Of a stretch of 64,000 nucleotides of DNA, positions 22,012 through 30,806 are shown one piece after another (within the stretch, counting starts at the first letter, position 1; each line of letters opens with the position of its first letter). The translations under genes were made by a program, and so were the position numbers. The notes under the pieces are model-generated. The model had not been told where the DNA came from and ran no database searches. It saw nothing but the letters and a program-made list of their open reading frames with translations. The DNA is from Streptomyces sp. NRRL F-5630 (GTDB taxonomy: Bacteria > Actinomycetota > Actinomycetes > Streptomycetales > Streptomycetaceae). Location of the stretch: positions 1 through 64,000 of the forward strand of contig NZ_JOGO01000031.1 of NCBI RefSeq assembly GCF_000719475.1, written 5' to 3'.

Positions 22012-22400
22012 CAGTGGTCCTCATTCCGGTTGTTCGGGGTGTTGGGGTGGACGGGGCGCTTCAGATCCCCGGGGCGCCCGGGGTCGGCGGGGAGGGCGCG
22101 GCCCTCGATGACGCGGGGCGCCTCGCGGCCCGCCTCGATTGCCGGGCGGCGCGGGGCCGGGAGGGCGGGCGGCTCGCTCGTGAGGCCGAGTGCCTCGTCG
22201 AGTTCGGCCTCGCGCACGGCCATGCCGTCGCGCACGTCGGCGGCGAAGGCGCGGAGTCTGCCGCCGGCTTCGACGGCGCGGTCCGCGGCCTGGGCCACGA
22301 GGGACTCGGGGGCCAGTTTGCGGAGCTTGGCGTGCGCCTTGGAGGTGGCCCAGACCCCCGCGGCCGCTCCGGCGGTGAACCAGAACGTACGGCGGAACAT
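22011..22400 (-). CDS. Small DUF6167-like protein upstream of alaS
   Basis: 129 residues, function unknown. A short hydrophobic N-terminus ([19 protein letters not shown]) could be a signal anchor; the rest is a helical stretch (about 20-75) and a Pro/Arg-rich tail. Its stop overlaps the alaS start by one base. It resembles the small conserved actinobacterial proteins found at this spot next to a DUF948 protein. The ATG at 22400 is chosen because longer frames lack ribosome sites. Confidence 0.8.
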   Translation of the reverse strand: MFRRTFWFTAGAAAGVWATSKAHAKLRKLAPESLVAQAADRAVEAGGRLRAFAADVRDGMAVREAELDEALGLTSEPPALPAPRRPAIEAGREAPRVIEGRALPADPGRPGDLKRPVHPNTPNNRNEDH

Positions 22401-22443
22401 CGCGGCAGCGGTCCTTCCGGTGGTGGTACGGGGCGGGCGGGCG

Positions 22444-22863
22444 TCAGGCGCCCTTGCGCCGGGGGCGGCGCTTGCCCTTGACGGTGCGGCCGACGACCGT
22501 GCGCGGCGGCGGCGGTTCGGCGCGGCGGCCGAGGGCGCGGCGCACTCCGTAGCCGAAGGCCGCGACCTTGACGAGGGGGCCGCCGAAGGTCGAGGCGACG
22601 GTGGTGGAGAGCGCGGAGGCGTTCGAGGTGACTTCCTGGACGTCCGAGGCGATCGCGTCGACCCGGTCGAGCTGGGTCTGCGCGGAGCGCACGGTCGCGG
22701 AGGCGTCCGTGAGCAAAGGGACGGCCTGCTCGGTGACTTCGGCGACCATCTTCGTCGTGGCCCTGAGCGTCTGCGCGAGCCGCGCGAGCGCGACCGCGAG
22801 GAAGGAGACGAGAATCGCCCAGAACACGGCCACCAGCAGCCCTGCCACCTCTCCTCCGGACAC
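22444..22863 (-). CDS. DUF948 family membrane protein
   Basis: 139 residues. One N-terminal transmembrane helix (GLLVAVFWAILVSFLAVALARL, about 8-29) is followed by an extended amphipathic helical stretch with heptad-like spacing (about 30-95), the DUF948 pattern, and a very basic tail (GKRRPRRKG). Such proteins resemble small membrane-anchored coiled coils; no enzymatic motif. It precedes the DUF6167-like gene by 43 nt and probably shares its transcript. Confidence 0.85.
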   Translation of the reverse strand: MSGGEVAGLLVAVFWAILVSFLAVALARLAQTLRATTKMVAEVTEQAVPLLTDASATVRSAQTQLDRVDAIASDVQEVTSNASALSTTVASTFGGPLVKVAAFGYGVRRALGRRAEPPPPRTVVGRTVKGKRRPRRKGA

Positions 22864-23087
22864 TGCGCACCGCTCCTTCCGCTGGTTCGTACGACTCGTT
22901 CGTGCGCGCGCACACTCGTGGCACCGAGCCTATCGCGACGCGGGGTTGCTCCCGTCCGCGTGGCCCCGGCGGCACTTTCGCGCCACCCGGCGCGCGGGAA
23001 CGCGAGCGGCCCGCTCCCCCGGCCGTGCGGACACGGCGGGGAGGCGGGCCGGAGTGCTGCGCGGTGCGCGGCGGCCTCGGGGGATCG

Positions 23088-23702
23088 TCAGCGGGCGTAG
23101 TACTCGACGACGAGCTGCTCGTCGCAGATGACCGGGATTTCCTTGCGGTTCGGGTCGCGGTCCAGGCGGAAGGCGAGGGCCTTCAGGTTGACCTGGAGGT
23201 AGCGCGGGGTCTCGCCGTCCGTGTCGTAGCCACCCTCACGGGCGACCTGGAACGGGTGCTTCGAACGGCTGCGCTCGCGGACCATCACGACGTCGTCGGG
23301 ACGGACACGGAAGGAGGGCTTGTCGACCTTCGTGCCGTTGACCTCGATGTGGCCGTGGACGACCATCTGGCGGGCCTGGTAGATGGTGCGGGCGATGCCC
23401 GAACGCAGGACCAGGGCGTCGAGACGACGCTCCAGCTCGATGACCAGGGCCTCGCCGGTCTTGCCCTCGGCCTTGCGGGCGCGGTCGTAGGCGCGGGCCA
23501 TCTGGCGCTCGGAGATGTCGTACTGCGCGCGCAGACGCTGCTTCTCCAGCAGACGGACCTTGTAGTCGCTGTTCTGCTTGCGGCCACGGCCGTGCTCACC
23601 CGGCGGGTAGGGACGGGCCTCGAAGTACTTGACGGCCTTCGGCGTCAGCGCGATACCGAGCGCACGGGACTTCTTGACCTTGGGACGCGACTGGTTAGGC
23701 AC
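23088..23702 (-). CDS. rpsD: 30S ribosomal protein S4 (zinc-free form)
   Basis: Primary 16S rRNA-binding assembly protein of the small subunit. It has 204 residues. The S4 RNA-binding domain (about 93-155) has [20 protein letters not shown] and [10 protein letters not shown]. The N-terminus lacks the four-cysteine zinc knuckle of many bacterial S4 proteins and reads [21 protein letters not shown] instead, so this is the C-minus form. The GTG at 23702 follows GGAGG by 10 nt. An iron-regulator box lies 24 nt upstream of the start codon, shared with the divergent gene. Confidence 0.97.
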   Translation of the reverse strand: MPNQSRPKVKKSRALGIALTPKAVKYFEARPYPPGEHGRGRKQNSDYKVRLLEKQRLRAQYDISERQMARAYDRARKAEGKTGEALVIELERRLDALVLRSGIARTIYQARQMVVHGHIEVNGTKVDKPSFRVRPDDVVMVRERSRSKHPFQVAREGGYDTDGETPRYLQVNLKALAFRLDRDPNRKEIPVICDEQLVVEYYAR

Positions 23703-23725
23703 GTTCTCCAGACCTCCGAAATAGG

Positions 23726-23744
23726 TTAGGTTAGGCTCACCTTA
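23726..23744. promoter_or_regulatory. DmdR/IdeR-type iron box between rpsD and the DUF2470 gene
   Basis: TTAGGTTAGGCTCACCTTA matches the DtxR/IdeR/DmdR operator TTAGGTTAGSCTAACCTAA at 17 of 19 positions, with 7 of 9 base pairs of dyad symmetry kept. It lies 14 nt before the plus-strand ATG at 23759 and 23 nt before the minus-strand rpsD GTG. Two TANNNT -10 candidates for the plus strand, TAGGTT (23727) and TAGGCT (23732), fall inside it. Iron-loaded DmdR would be expected to repress the DUF2470 gene. Confidence 0.75.
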
Positions 23745-23758
23745 CTCAAGGAGATCGC

Positions 23759-24706
23759 ATGTCTCGCCCTGGGAACACCACGCGCATCACGAACGCCCGT
23801 CGCGCTCGAAAAGGCGACGCATCGACGGAGGTCCGATCAGATCGTGGTCAGCCGCGTCCCCGCCCTGACAGCCACGGCGGCCAGGACGCCCACGACGGAA
23901 GTCCTGAGGGGGACTCCCAAGGGGAAAGGGGGCTTGAATCCACCCGGATGCCGTCAGCAGCCGAGCGCACACGAACTCTCGTACAGGGTACATGCTCCGC
24001 GGTGCTGCTCCTGCCGGGCCCCGAAGTGGCCGGTGCGCTCCCGCTCGTGCCCGAACTGCGCAGCGTGACGCCCGAGGGCGACCTCCACCTCGTCTACTCC
24101 GCCACGGCCCCCGTCGTACGGGCCGCCTCGCGCGCCCGCGAGGACGAGCTGCCCGTCGTCCTGGAGCTGACCGACGTCGCTCCCGTCTCGGTCCCCCACC
24201 GGGTACGCGGCCGGGCCTGGGTCTCCGGCTGGCTCACCCGGCTGCCCGACAACGCGCCCGAGGCCCGCGCGGTCGCGGGGCCGAGCGGGGCCGGTGGCCC
24301 GGCCTGGGCCACCCTGCGCCTGGAGCCGTACGAGATCCGCGTCGACGACCTGTGGGACGTCGCCCGCGTCGAGATCGACGACTTCGCCGCCGCCACGCCC
24401 GATCCGCTGCGCGCCTACGAGGCCGAACTCCTCCAGCACCTGCACGCGGCGCACGCCCCGCAGGTGCGGCGGCTGCGCGGACTGCTCGGCGAGCGGGCCG
24501 GGGCCGACTGCCCCGCCGTGGTGCCGCTCGCCCTCGACCGCTTCGGGCTGCGCGTCCGCTTCACCGGCCTGCGCTGCTTCGACGCGCGCTTCGACTTCCC
24601 CGAGCCGGTCGAGGACGTGCACGGGCTGCGCCGCGCCATGGCCGCGCTCTTCGAGGCGGCGGACGACTTCGCCACCGCGGACGACGCCGAGGCGCCCCGC
24701 GACTGA
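23759..24706 (+). CDS. DUF2470 (HugZ C-terminal-like) protein, probably iron-regulated
   Basis: 315 residues from the ATG at 23759, which has AAGGAG five nt upstream, or 252 from ATG 23948. DUF2470 forms the C-terminal haem-binding part of HugZ-type haem-utilisation proteins; the recognisable fold here spans about residues 64-310, beginning PSAAERTRTLV. The first 63 codons are unusual: only about two thirds end in G or C, against near-complete GC3 downstream, and the peptide looks unstructured. I keep the upstream start because any transcript from the iron-box promoter carries its strong site and reads in frame into the domain. A role in haem or iron handling is inferred from family plus operator. 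Confidence 0.8.
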   Translation: MSRPGNTTRITNARRARKGDASTEVRSDRGQPRPRPDSHGGQDAHDGSPEGDSQGERGLESTRMPSAAERTRTLVQGTCSAVLLLPGPEVAGALPLVPELRSVTPEGDLHLVYSATAPVVRAASRAREDELPVVLELTDVAPVSVPHRVRGRAWVSGWLTRLPDNAPEARAVAGPSGAGGPAWATLRLEPYEIRVDDLWDVARVEIDDFAAATPDPLRAYEAELLQHLHAAHAPQVRRLRGLLGERAGADCPAVVPLALDRFGLRVRFTGLRCFDARFDFPEPVEDVHGLRRAMAALFEAADDFATADDAEAPRD

Positions 24707-24785
24707 GCACACCGGGAGCCCGTACGGACGGGACCACGGCCTCAGGGGAGGGGCCGCCGTCCGCAGGGGGGACGGGCACCGCGGG

Positions 24786-25247
24786 TCACGCCCGCCCGCG
24801 CTCCGCCGCCTCGCGCACGCAGGCGTTGCGCACCCGGATCAGCCGCGGCATGTACCGGCCCAGCACGAGCCGTTCGGCGATCCGGCCGAGCGGTCCGAGG
24901 GGGGCGGCGAAGTCGACGGCGTCCCGCATGACGGTGCCGCCCGCCCCGTCCGGCGCGAAGTGGTGCGCGTGGTGCCAGCGCGCGAAGGGGCCGCTCACCT
25001 GCTCGTCCACGAAGTACCCGGGCCGCTCGTACGCGCTGATCCGCGAGGTCATCCGCCAGCGCACGCCGAAGTGCCGGGCCCGCCACGTCACGGTGTCCCC
25101 CGGGCCCATCGCCCCGGACGTCACCCCCGCGACCGCCCGTTCACCCGATCCGGCCATGGACGCCTCGTGCAGGTTGACGTCGAGCGACACGTCGAAGACC
25201 GTCTCGGGCGGCGCCGCGATCCGGGTCGTGAGCGCGAAACGGACCAC
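24786..25247 (-). CDS. SRPBCC (START-like) family protein
   Basis: 153 residues with the helix-grip pattern: an N-terminal strand plus AAPPETVFDVSLD, the mid-region RWRMTSRISAYERPGYFVDEQ, and a long C-terminal helix. These proteins bind hydrophobic ligands; no catalytic residue can be assigned. It begins 5 nt after the rarA stop on the same strand, so it is the distal gene of that transcript. Confidence 0.85.
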   Translation of the reverse strand: MVRFALTTRIAAPPETVFDVSLDVNLHEASMAGSGERAVAGVTSGAMGPGDTVTWRARHFGVRWRMTSRISAYERPGYFVDEQVSGPFARWHHAHHFAPDGAGGTVMRDAVDFAAPLGPLGRIAERLVLGRYMPRLIRVRNACVREAAERGRA

Positions 25248-25252
25248 CGCGG

Positions 25253-26608
25253 CTACTCCCTCGCCCCGCGCAGCCGCTCCCGCACCATCTCCACCACATC
25301 CGCGTACCGCGCCTCGGCCCCGTACCGCGTCGGCGTGTAGTACTGCCGGTCCTTGAGCGCGTCCGGCGCGTACTGCTGCGCGGCGATCGCGCCGGGGACG
25401 TCGTGCGGGTACACGTATCCCTGCGCGTGGCCGAGCTTCTTGGCGCCCTGGTAGTGGCCGTCGCGCAGGTGCGGCGGGACGGGGCCCGCGAGGCCCTTGC
25501 GGACGTCTTCGAGCGCGGCGCCGATCGCGAGCGTCGCCGCGTTGGACTTCGGGGCGAGCGCGAGCGCGATCGTCGCGTGGCTCAGGGTGAGCGCGGCCTC
25601 GGGGAAGCCGATCATGGCGACGGCCTGCGCGGCGGCGACGGCCGTGGGGAGCGCGGTCGGGTCGGCGAGGCCGATGTCCTCGCTCGCGGAGATCATGAGG
25701 CGCCGGGCGATGAAGCGCGGGTCCTCGCCGGCCTCGATCATGCGCGCGAGGTAGTGCAGCGCCGCGTCCACGTCCGAGCCGCGGATCGACTTGATGAGGG
25801 CGCTGGCGACGTCGTAGTGCTGGTCGCCGTCGCGGTCGTACTTCAGCGCCGCCTTGTTGACCGTCTCCTCCAGGGTCTGGAGGGTGATCGCGGGTTCCTT
25901 CTTGGCGAGGGCGGCCCCGGCGCCCGCCTCCAGAGCGGTCAGCGCGCGGCGCGCGTCCCCGCCGGCCACCCGCAGCAGGTGTTCCTCGGCGTCGTCGGGG
26001 AGCGTGACCGCGCCCTTGAGGCCGCGCTCGTCGGTGAGGGAGCGGTGCAGCAGGGCGCGGATGTCCTCGTCCGTGAGCGGTTCGAGGGTCAGGAGCAGGG
26101 AGCGGGACAGGAGCGGGGAGATCACGGAGAAGTACGGGTTCTCCGTCGTCGCCGCGATGAGGGTGACCCAGCGGTTCTCGACGGCGGGCAGCAGGGAGTC
26201 CTGCTGGGCCTTGCTGAAGCGGTGGATCTCGTCCAGGAAGAGGACCGTGTCCTTGCCGTAGCCGCCGCTCGCCCTGCGGGCGCCGTCGATGACGGTGCGG
26301 ACCTCCTTGACCCCGGCGGTGATCGCGGACAGTTCGACGAAGCGGGCGTTGGTCGCCTTGCTCACGACGTAGGCGAGCGTCGTCTTGCCGGTCCCCGGCG
26401 GGCCCCAGAGGATCACCGAGGACGCCCCGGCCGGGCCGCCGTCCCCCTCCCCCACGAGCCGCCGCAGCGGGGAGCCCGCTCCGAGCAGGTGCTGCTGACC
26501 GACCACCTCGTCGAGGGTGCGCGGACGCATCCGGACGGCGAGGGGGCTGTTGCTCGGGTCCTTCTCCTGACGCTCTTCGGCGGCAGCGGTGAACAAGTCG
26601 GGTTCCAC
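25253..26608 (-). CDS. rarA: Replication-associated recombination protein A (MgsA/RarA AAA+ ATPase)
   Basis: Clamp-loader-like ATPase that acts at stalled forks with single-stranded-DNA-binding protein. It has 451 residues: Walker [10 protein letters not shown], Walker [10 protein letters not shown], sensor motif [10 protein letters not shown], the Arg finger region, and the C-terminal MgsA tetramerisation domain (about 250-440) with [24 protein letters not shown]. The GTG at 26608 is used. It forms a unit with the SRPBCC gene 5 nt downstream. Confidence 0.96.
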   Translation of the reverse strand: MEPDLFTAAAEERQEKDPSNSPLAVRMRPRTLDEVVGQQHLLGAGSPLRRLVGEGDGGPAGASSVILWGPPGTGKTTLAYVVSKATNARFVELSAITAGVKEVRTVIDGARRASGGYGKDTVLFLDEIHRFSKAQQDSLLPAVENRWVTLIAATTENPYFSVISPLLSRSLLLTLEPLTDEDIRALLHRSLTDERGLKGAVTLPDDAEEHLLRVAGGDARRALTALEAGAGAALAKKEPAITLQTLEETVNKAALKYDRDGDQHYDVASALIKSIRGSDVDAALHYLARMIEAGEDPRFIARRLMISASEDIGLADPTALPTAVAAAQAVAMIGFPEAALTLSHATIALALAPKSNAATLAIGAALEDVRKGLAGPVPPHLRDGHYQGAKKLGHAQGYVYPHDVPGAIAAQQYAPDALKDRQYYTPTRYGAEARYADVVEMVRERLRGARE

Positions 26609-26685
26609 GCCGAAAGCCTAAAGGACGGCACCGACAACGCCCCGGGCGCGCTCGGTGCCGTCCCCACCTCGCCGGAGGGACCGGC

Positions 26686-27375
26686 TCAGCTGGTCCAGAA
26701 GTCCCACCAGCGCAGCAGGATGAGGAGGCCGATGATCCCGAGGTGCAGGACCGGCAGCACCCAGGGGAACTCGCCGAAGAAGCCGCGCGCCCAGCCGGGG
26801 GCCGGGAGGTAGCCGTTGCGCACGTTGTGCGCGGTGACGTACCAGAACATGACGACCGTCGCGACCCAGGCGAGGCAGCACCACAGGCACAGGGCGTTGA
26901 TGTTGTAGAGCGACTGGTACTGGAGCCAGGTGACGAAGCCGACGCCGAAGAGCGTGCCGAAGTTGAACGTGAGCCAGTACCAGCGCGGCATCCGGGCCCC
27001 GGCGAGCAGGGTCATGCCGACGCAGATCACCACGGAGTAGGTGGCGAGGCCGAGCATCGGGTTCGGGAAGCCGAAGGCCGCGGCCTGCTCGCTCTTCATG
27101 ACGCTGCCGCAGGAGACGACCGGGTTGAGGCTGCACCCGGGGGTGAAGCTCGGGTCCTCCAGGAGCTTGAACTTGTCGAGCGTGATGACCCAGGCGGCGA
27201 GCAGGCCCGCCGCGCCCGTGAGCACCAGCATCACGGCGAAGGCACGCGAGGCGCCGAGCCGGGAGACGGGGCCCCCGGGGTGCCGGGGGTCGTGCTCGTG
27301 GTCGACCTCGTCGCTGACTTCCATCGTGTCGCTCATCACGCCGTTTCCGTCGCTCGGTTGCTGGGGCTTCTGCAT
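26686..27375 (-). CDS. Vitamin K epoxide reductase (VKOR) family membrane protein
   Basis: Bacterial VKOR homologues reoxidise secreted thiol oxidases using quinone, in place of DsbB. It has 229 residues with a soluble N-terminus and about five transmembrane helices. The redox pair CLWC is in a membrane segment, and the loop pair CSLNPVVSCGS supplies the partner cysteines, so all four catalytic Cys are present. No thioredoxin domain is fused; the DsbA-like protein at 58757 may be a partner, which is conjecture. ATG 27375 or ATG 27336 could be the start. Confidence 0.9.
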   Translation of the reverse strand: MQKPQQPSDGNGVMSDTMEVSDEVDHEHDPRHPGGPVSRLGASRAFAVMLVLTGAAGLLAAWVITLDKFKLLEDPSFTPGCSLNPVVSCGSVMKSEQAAAFGFPNPMLGLATYSVVICVGMTLLAGARMPRWYWLTFNFGTLFGVGFVTWLQYQSLYNINALCLWCCLAWVATVVMFWYVTAHNVRNGYLPAPGWARGFFGEFPWVLPVLHLGIIGLLILLRWWDFWTS

Positions 27376-27636
27376 TGTGCCCCACCCACCTGAGAACGGG
27401 AGGGCCCAAAGAGGCCCTGGAAAAGCCACCACCCCGCCGAACGGCCCGAGTTCGCCACCCCGCGCGTGAGGCAATCCACTCCGGCGAGTGGTTTCGGGGG
27501 TGCCGGGTTGACGGACGGGCGGGCGGTGCGGAGAAGTACGGGGCGGGACGACCGGCCTCGCACAGGCTCCGCCCCCTGCCCGGGCCCGGCGCCCGCCCCG
27601 TCTCCGCGCCCTGTACCGGCGCCCGCCCCGCCCCGC

Positions 27637-28899
27637 TCAGCCCAGCAGGCGCTGGATCTCCGCGACCGCCTGGGCGAGCGGCACCGCGTGCTGCTCCCCG
27701 GACTCCAGGTCCTTGAGCTGGACACTGCCGTCGACGAGGTCGCGCTCCCCCGCGATGAGCGCGAGGCGGGCGCCCGAGCGGTTCGCGCTCTTCATCGCGC
27801 CCTTGAGGCCGCGACCGCCGAAGGAGAGGTCGGTCGCGATCCCGGCCCGGCGCAGCTCGGTGGCCTTCTCGAAGAGCGCGCGGCGCGCGGCCTCGCCGAG
27901 CGGGATCACGTACACGCTCGTGACGGGCGGCAGGCCGAGCTCGACGCCCTCGGCCTCCAGGGCGAGGACCGTGCGGTCCACGCCGAGCGCCCAGCCGACC
28001 GAGGGCAGCGCGGGCCCGCCGAGCATCTCGGAGAGCCCGTCGTAACGCCCGCCGCCACCGACCGCCGACTGCGAGCCCAGGCCGTCGTGGACGAACTCGA
28101 AGGTCGTGCGGGTGTAGTAGTCCAGGCCGCGGACGAGCTTCGGGTCGTCCTCGTACGCGACGCCCGCGCCGTCCAGGAGCGCGCGGACCTCCTCGTGGTA
28201 CGCCTTGCACGCGTCGCACAGGTAGTCGGCGAGGAGCGGGGCGCCGCCGAGCTGGTCCTGGACCTCGGCGCGCTTGTCGTCGAGGACGCGCAGCGGGTTG
28301 ATCTCGACGCGGCGGCGGGTCTCCTCGTCGAGGTCGAGGGCGCGCAGGAACTCCTGGAGCGCGGCGCGGTAGACGGGGCGGCAGGTGGTGTCGCCGAGCG
28401 AGTTGAGCAGGATGCGGTGCCCAGTGAGGCCGAGCGAGCGGTACGCCTGGTCGGCCAGGATGATCAACTCGGCGTCGAGCAGCGGGTCCTCGGCGCCGAT
28501 CGCCTCGGCGCCGACCTGCGAGAAGTGGCGGTAGCGGCCCTTCTGCGGGCGCTCGTAGCGGTACTGCGAGCCCGAGTACCAGACCTTCACGGGCAGGTTC
28601 CCCGCCTTGTGGAGGTTCGACTCCAGGACCGCGCGCAGCACGGCCGCCGTGCCCTCGGGGCGCAGGGCCAGCTCGTCGCCGCCCTTGGTCGTGAAGACGT
28701 ACATCTCCTTGCTGACGATGTCGGTGGACTCACCGACGCCGCGCGCGAAGAGCCGTACGTCCTCGAATCCGGGCGTCTCGATGTAGCCGTACCCCGCGTT
28801 CCGCAGCGGGGCCGCGATGGCCTCGCGGACGGCGAGGAAGCGGCCCGAGTCGGGCGGCAGGAGGTCGTAGGTGCCCTTGGGTGCCTTGAAGGTGCTCAC
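27637..28899 (-). CDS. hisS: Histidyl-tRNA synthetase
   Basis: Class II synthetase, 420 residues. Motif 2 region ([25 protein letters not shown]) and the histidine-specific [12 protein letters not shown] are intact, and an anticodon-binding domain closes the C-terminus. The GTG at 28899 stands 12 nt after the stop of the metallo-hydrolase gene, giving an MBL-hisS pair. A 261-nt GC-rich gap separates it from the VKOR gene downstream. Confidence 0.97.
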   Translation of the reverse strand: MSTFKAPKGTYDLLPPDSGRFLAVREAIAAPLRNAGYGYIETPGFEDVRLFARGVGESTDIVSKEMYVFTTKGGDELALRPEGTAAVLRAVLESNLHKAGNLPVKVWYSGSQYRYERPQKGRYRHFSQVGAEAIGAEDPLLDAELIILADQAYRSLGLTGHRILLNSLGDTTCRPVYRAALQEFLRALDLDEETRRRVEINPLRVLDDKRAEVQDQLGGAPLLADYLCDACKAYHEEVRALLDGAGVAYEDDPKLVRGLDYYTRTTFEFVHDGLGSQSAVGGGGRYDGLSEMLGGPALPSVGWALGVDRTVLALEAEGVELGLPPVTSVYVIPLGEAARRALFEKATELRRAGIATDLSFGGRGLKGAMKSANRSGARLALIAGERDLVDGSVQLKDLESGEQHAVPLAQAVAEIQRLLG

Positions 28900-28911
28900 G
28901 GTTGTTCGCTG

Positions 28912-29625
28912 TCACATTCCTCGTCGGGGGAACGCCTCGGCGGCGCTCCCCTGGCCGGCCGCCACCTGTCGCAGATACGGGTTGGTGGCGCGTTCACGGC
29001 CGATGGTCGTCTGGGGACCGTGTCCGGACAGGACCACGGTCGAGTCGTCGAGCGGCAGGCACACACGGGCGAGCGAGTCGAGGATCTCGTCCGCGTCGCC
29101 GCCGGGCAGGTCGGTGCGTCCGATGGAGCCGGCGAAGAGCAGGTCCCCGGAGAAGAGCACGGACGGCAGCTCCGCGCCCTCGGGGGTCCTGAAGGTCACC
29201 GACCCCTTGGTATGCCCGGGGGCGTGCGCGACGGAGAAGTCGAGCCCCGCGAGGCTCAGGCGGGCCCCGTCGCCCAGTTCCTCGATGTCGGAGGGCTCGC
29301 CGACCGTCAGCTCCCCCATGAGCGGCATCCCGATGGAGCGGCCGATACCGGCCTCGGGGTCGCTCATCATGTAGCGGTCCGCCGGGTGGATCCAGGCGGG
29401 GACGTCGTGCGCGCCGCAGACCGGGACGACCGAGGCGACGTGGTCGATGTGGCCGTGGGTGAGGACGACGGCGACGGGCCTGAGCCGATGCTTCGCGAGC
29501 GTCTCCTCGACCCCCGCGGTGGCCTGGTGGCCCGGGTCGATGATCACGCATTCCTCACCGGCGGCGGGGGCGACCACGTAGCAGTTGGTCCCCCAGGCCC
29601 CGGCGGCGAAACCGGCAATGAGCAC
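28912..29625 (-). CDS. Metallo-beta-lactamase fold hydrolase (glyoxalase II-like)
   Basis: 237 residues. The metal-binding THGHIDH motif, the downstream His in APGHTKGS, the bridging Asp in FSGDLLFAGSIGRTD and the last His in LSGHGPQT are all present, so a dinuclear site should form. This matches the hydroxyacylglutathione-hydrolase-like branch; since actinobacteria use mycothiol, the substrate is probably a different thioester. It starts divergently from the cyclophilin gene across 165 nt and is transcribed with hisS. Confidence 0.92.
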   Translation of the reverse strand: MLIAGFAAGAWGTNCYVVAPAAGEECVIIDPGHQATAGVEETLAKHRLRPVAVVLTHGHIDHVASVVPVCGAHDVPAWIHPADRYMMSDPEAGIGRSIGMPLMGELTVGEPSDIEELGDGARLSLAGLDFSVAHAPGHTKGSVTFRTPEGAELPSVLFSGDLLFAGSIGRTDLPGGDADEILDSLARVCLPLDDSTVVLSGHGPQTTIGRERATNPYLRQVAAGQGSAAEAFPRRGM

Positions 29626-29790
29626 GTTCGTCCTTTGTGTCCACGGGTGAGCGGGACCGCGTCGGGCGCGCGGCCGGGTCCGAGACTACCGGCGGTGCCG
29701 ATTCCACAGCCAACCCGTATACGGTACGGGGCACACACGGCCCCCCGTCCGAACAGGGTTGCGGACGAGTAGACGACGAGGAGACACCCG

Positions 29791-30636
29791 GTGGTCAGCA
29801 ACGATCAGCGGCGGCGCCAGCTCGCCCGGGAGAAGTTCTTGCGGCAGCAGGAGCGGCGGCAGACGGCACGGCGGCGGGCGCGTCGGCGGAACGCGGTCAT
29901 CGCCTCGACCGTCGTGGTGGTGCTCGCCGTGGGGGGCGGCGCCTGGGCCGCCGGAGCCTTCGACAAGGACAAGCCGAAGGACGACGACCAGAAGACCGAG
30001 GCCGCCGCGACGCCGAGCGCGAGCCCGAGCAAGGCACCCGACCCCTGCGACAAGCCCGCGGCCGGCTCGGTGAAGAAGCTGTCGTACAAGAAGGAGCCGG
30101 CGCTCAGCATCGACAAGTCGGCCGACTACACGATGACGCTCGCGACGACGTGCGGCGACATCGGTATCGCGATGGACGCGAAGAAGGCCCCCCACACGGT
30201 GAACTCCTTCGACTACCTCGCGGGCAAGGGCTACTTCGACCACACGAAGTGCCACCGCCTGACGACGGCGGGGATCTACGTCCTCCAGTGCGGCGACCCC
30301 TCGGGCAACGGCACGGGCGGGCCCGGCTACACGCTCCCGGACGAGAACCTGAAGGACAAGAAGCTCAAGGGCAACGTGTACCCGGCGGGCACGGTCGCGA
30401 TGGCCAACCAGTACAACGCCCAGACGAAGGAAGGCCGGCACACCGGCGGCAGCCAGTTCTTCCTCGTCTACCAGGACAGCCAGCTCCCGCCCGACTACAC
30501 GCCGTTCGGCACCATCTCGGCGGACGGCATGAAGGTGCTCAAGAAGATCGCCGACGCGGGCGAGAACACCGGGCAGGGCGACGGGGCGCCGAACGCGACC
30601 GTGGTGATCGACAAGGCCACCGTGCGGAAGTCCTGA
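29791..30636 (+). CDS. Membrane-anchored cyclophilin-type peptidyl-prolyl isomerase
   Basis: 281 residues. A strongly basic cytoplasmic N-terminus (1-35) leads to one transmembrane helix (AVIASTVVVVLAVGGGAWAAG), then a charged Asp/Lys/Ser-rich spacer and an external cyclophilin domain (about 110-280). The active-site pattern is recognisable: CHRLTTAGIYVLQCGDP, GTGGPGY, and TGGSQFFLVY. It probably folds exported proteins next to the membrane. The GTG at 29791 has GAGGAG 7 nt upstream. The DUF349 gene follows on the same strand after 170 nt. Confidence 0.94.
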   Translation: MVSNDQRRRQLAREKFLRQQERRQTARRRARRRNAVIASTVVVVLAVGGGAWAAGAFDKDKPKDDDQKTEAAATPSASPSKAPDPCDKPAAGSVKKLSYKKEPALSIDKSADYTMTLATTCGDIGIAMDAKKAPHTVNSFDYLAGKGYFDHTKCHRLTTAGIYVLQCGDPSGNGTGGPGYTLPDENLKDKKLKGNVYPAGTVAMANQYNAQTKEGRHTGGSQFFLVYQDSQLPPDYTPFGTISADGMKVLKKIADAGENTGQGDGAPNATVVIDKATVRKS

Positions 30637-30755
30637 ACGCCGGGGGCGTCCTCCGGGGGGGGCGGCCGCACCGCGTGCGCGGCGAAGTCCGCCGTTCAAG
30701 AATGCGGACAGCCGCCCCACAGGTCGCCTATGTTGGCGGTGACGAAAATGTGGAC

Positions 30756-30789
30756 GATGCCGCGGGCCCCTCACGAGGGGCCCGGCATC
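30756..30789 (+). promoter_or_regulatory. Strong leader hairpin before the DUF349 gene
   Basis: GATGCC..GGGCCCCT (30756-30771) can pair with AGGGGCCCGGCATC (30776-30789), a 14-bp stem broken only by a 2-nt bulge, loop CACG. It ends 17 nt before the GTG start, just ahead of the GGAGG site, and lacks a T tract. A candidate -10 (TATGTT, about 30730) upstream would place it in the 5' leader. It may attenuate or modulate ribosome access. Confidence 0.55.
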
Positions 30790-30806
30790 ATGTGGATGGA
30801 GGCGCT

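Noticed and set aside
29637..30806. Extension of the DUF349 protein upstream to 29637
   Set aside because: That frame crosses the cyclophilin gene out of phase and a leader hairpin; the GTG at 30807 with GGAGG fits.
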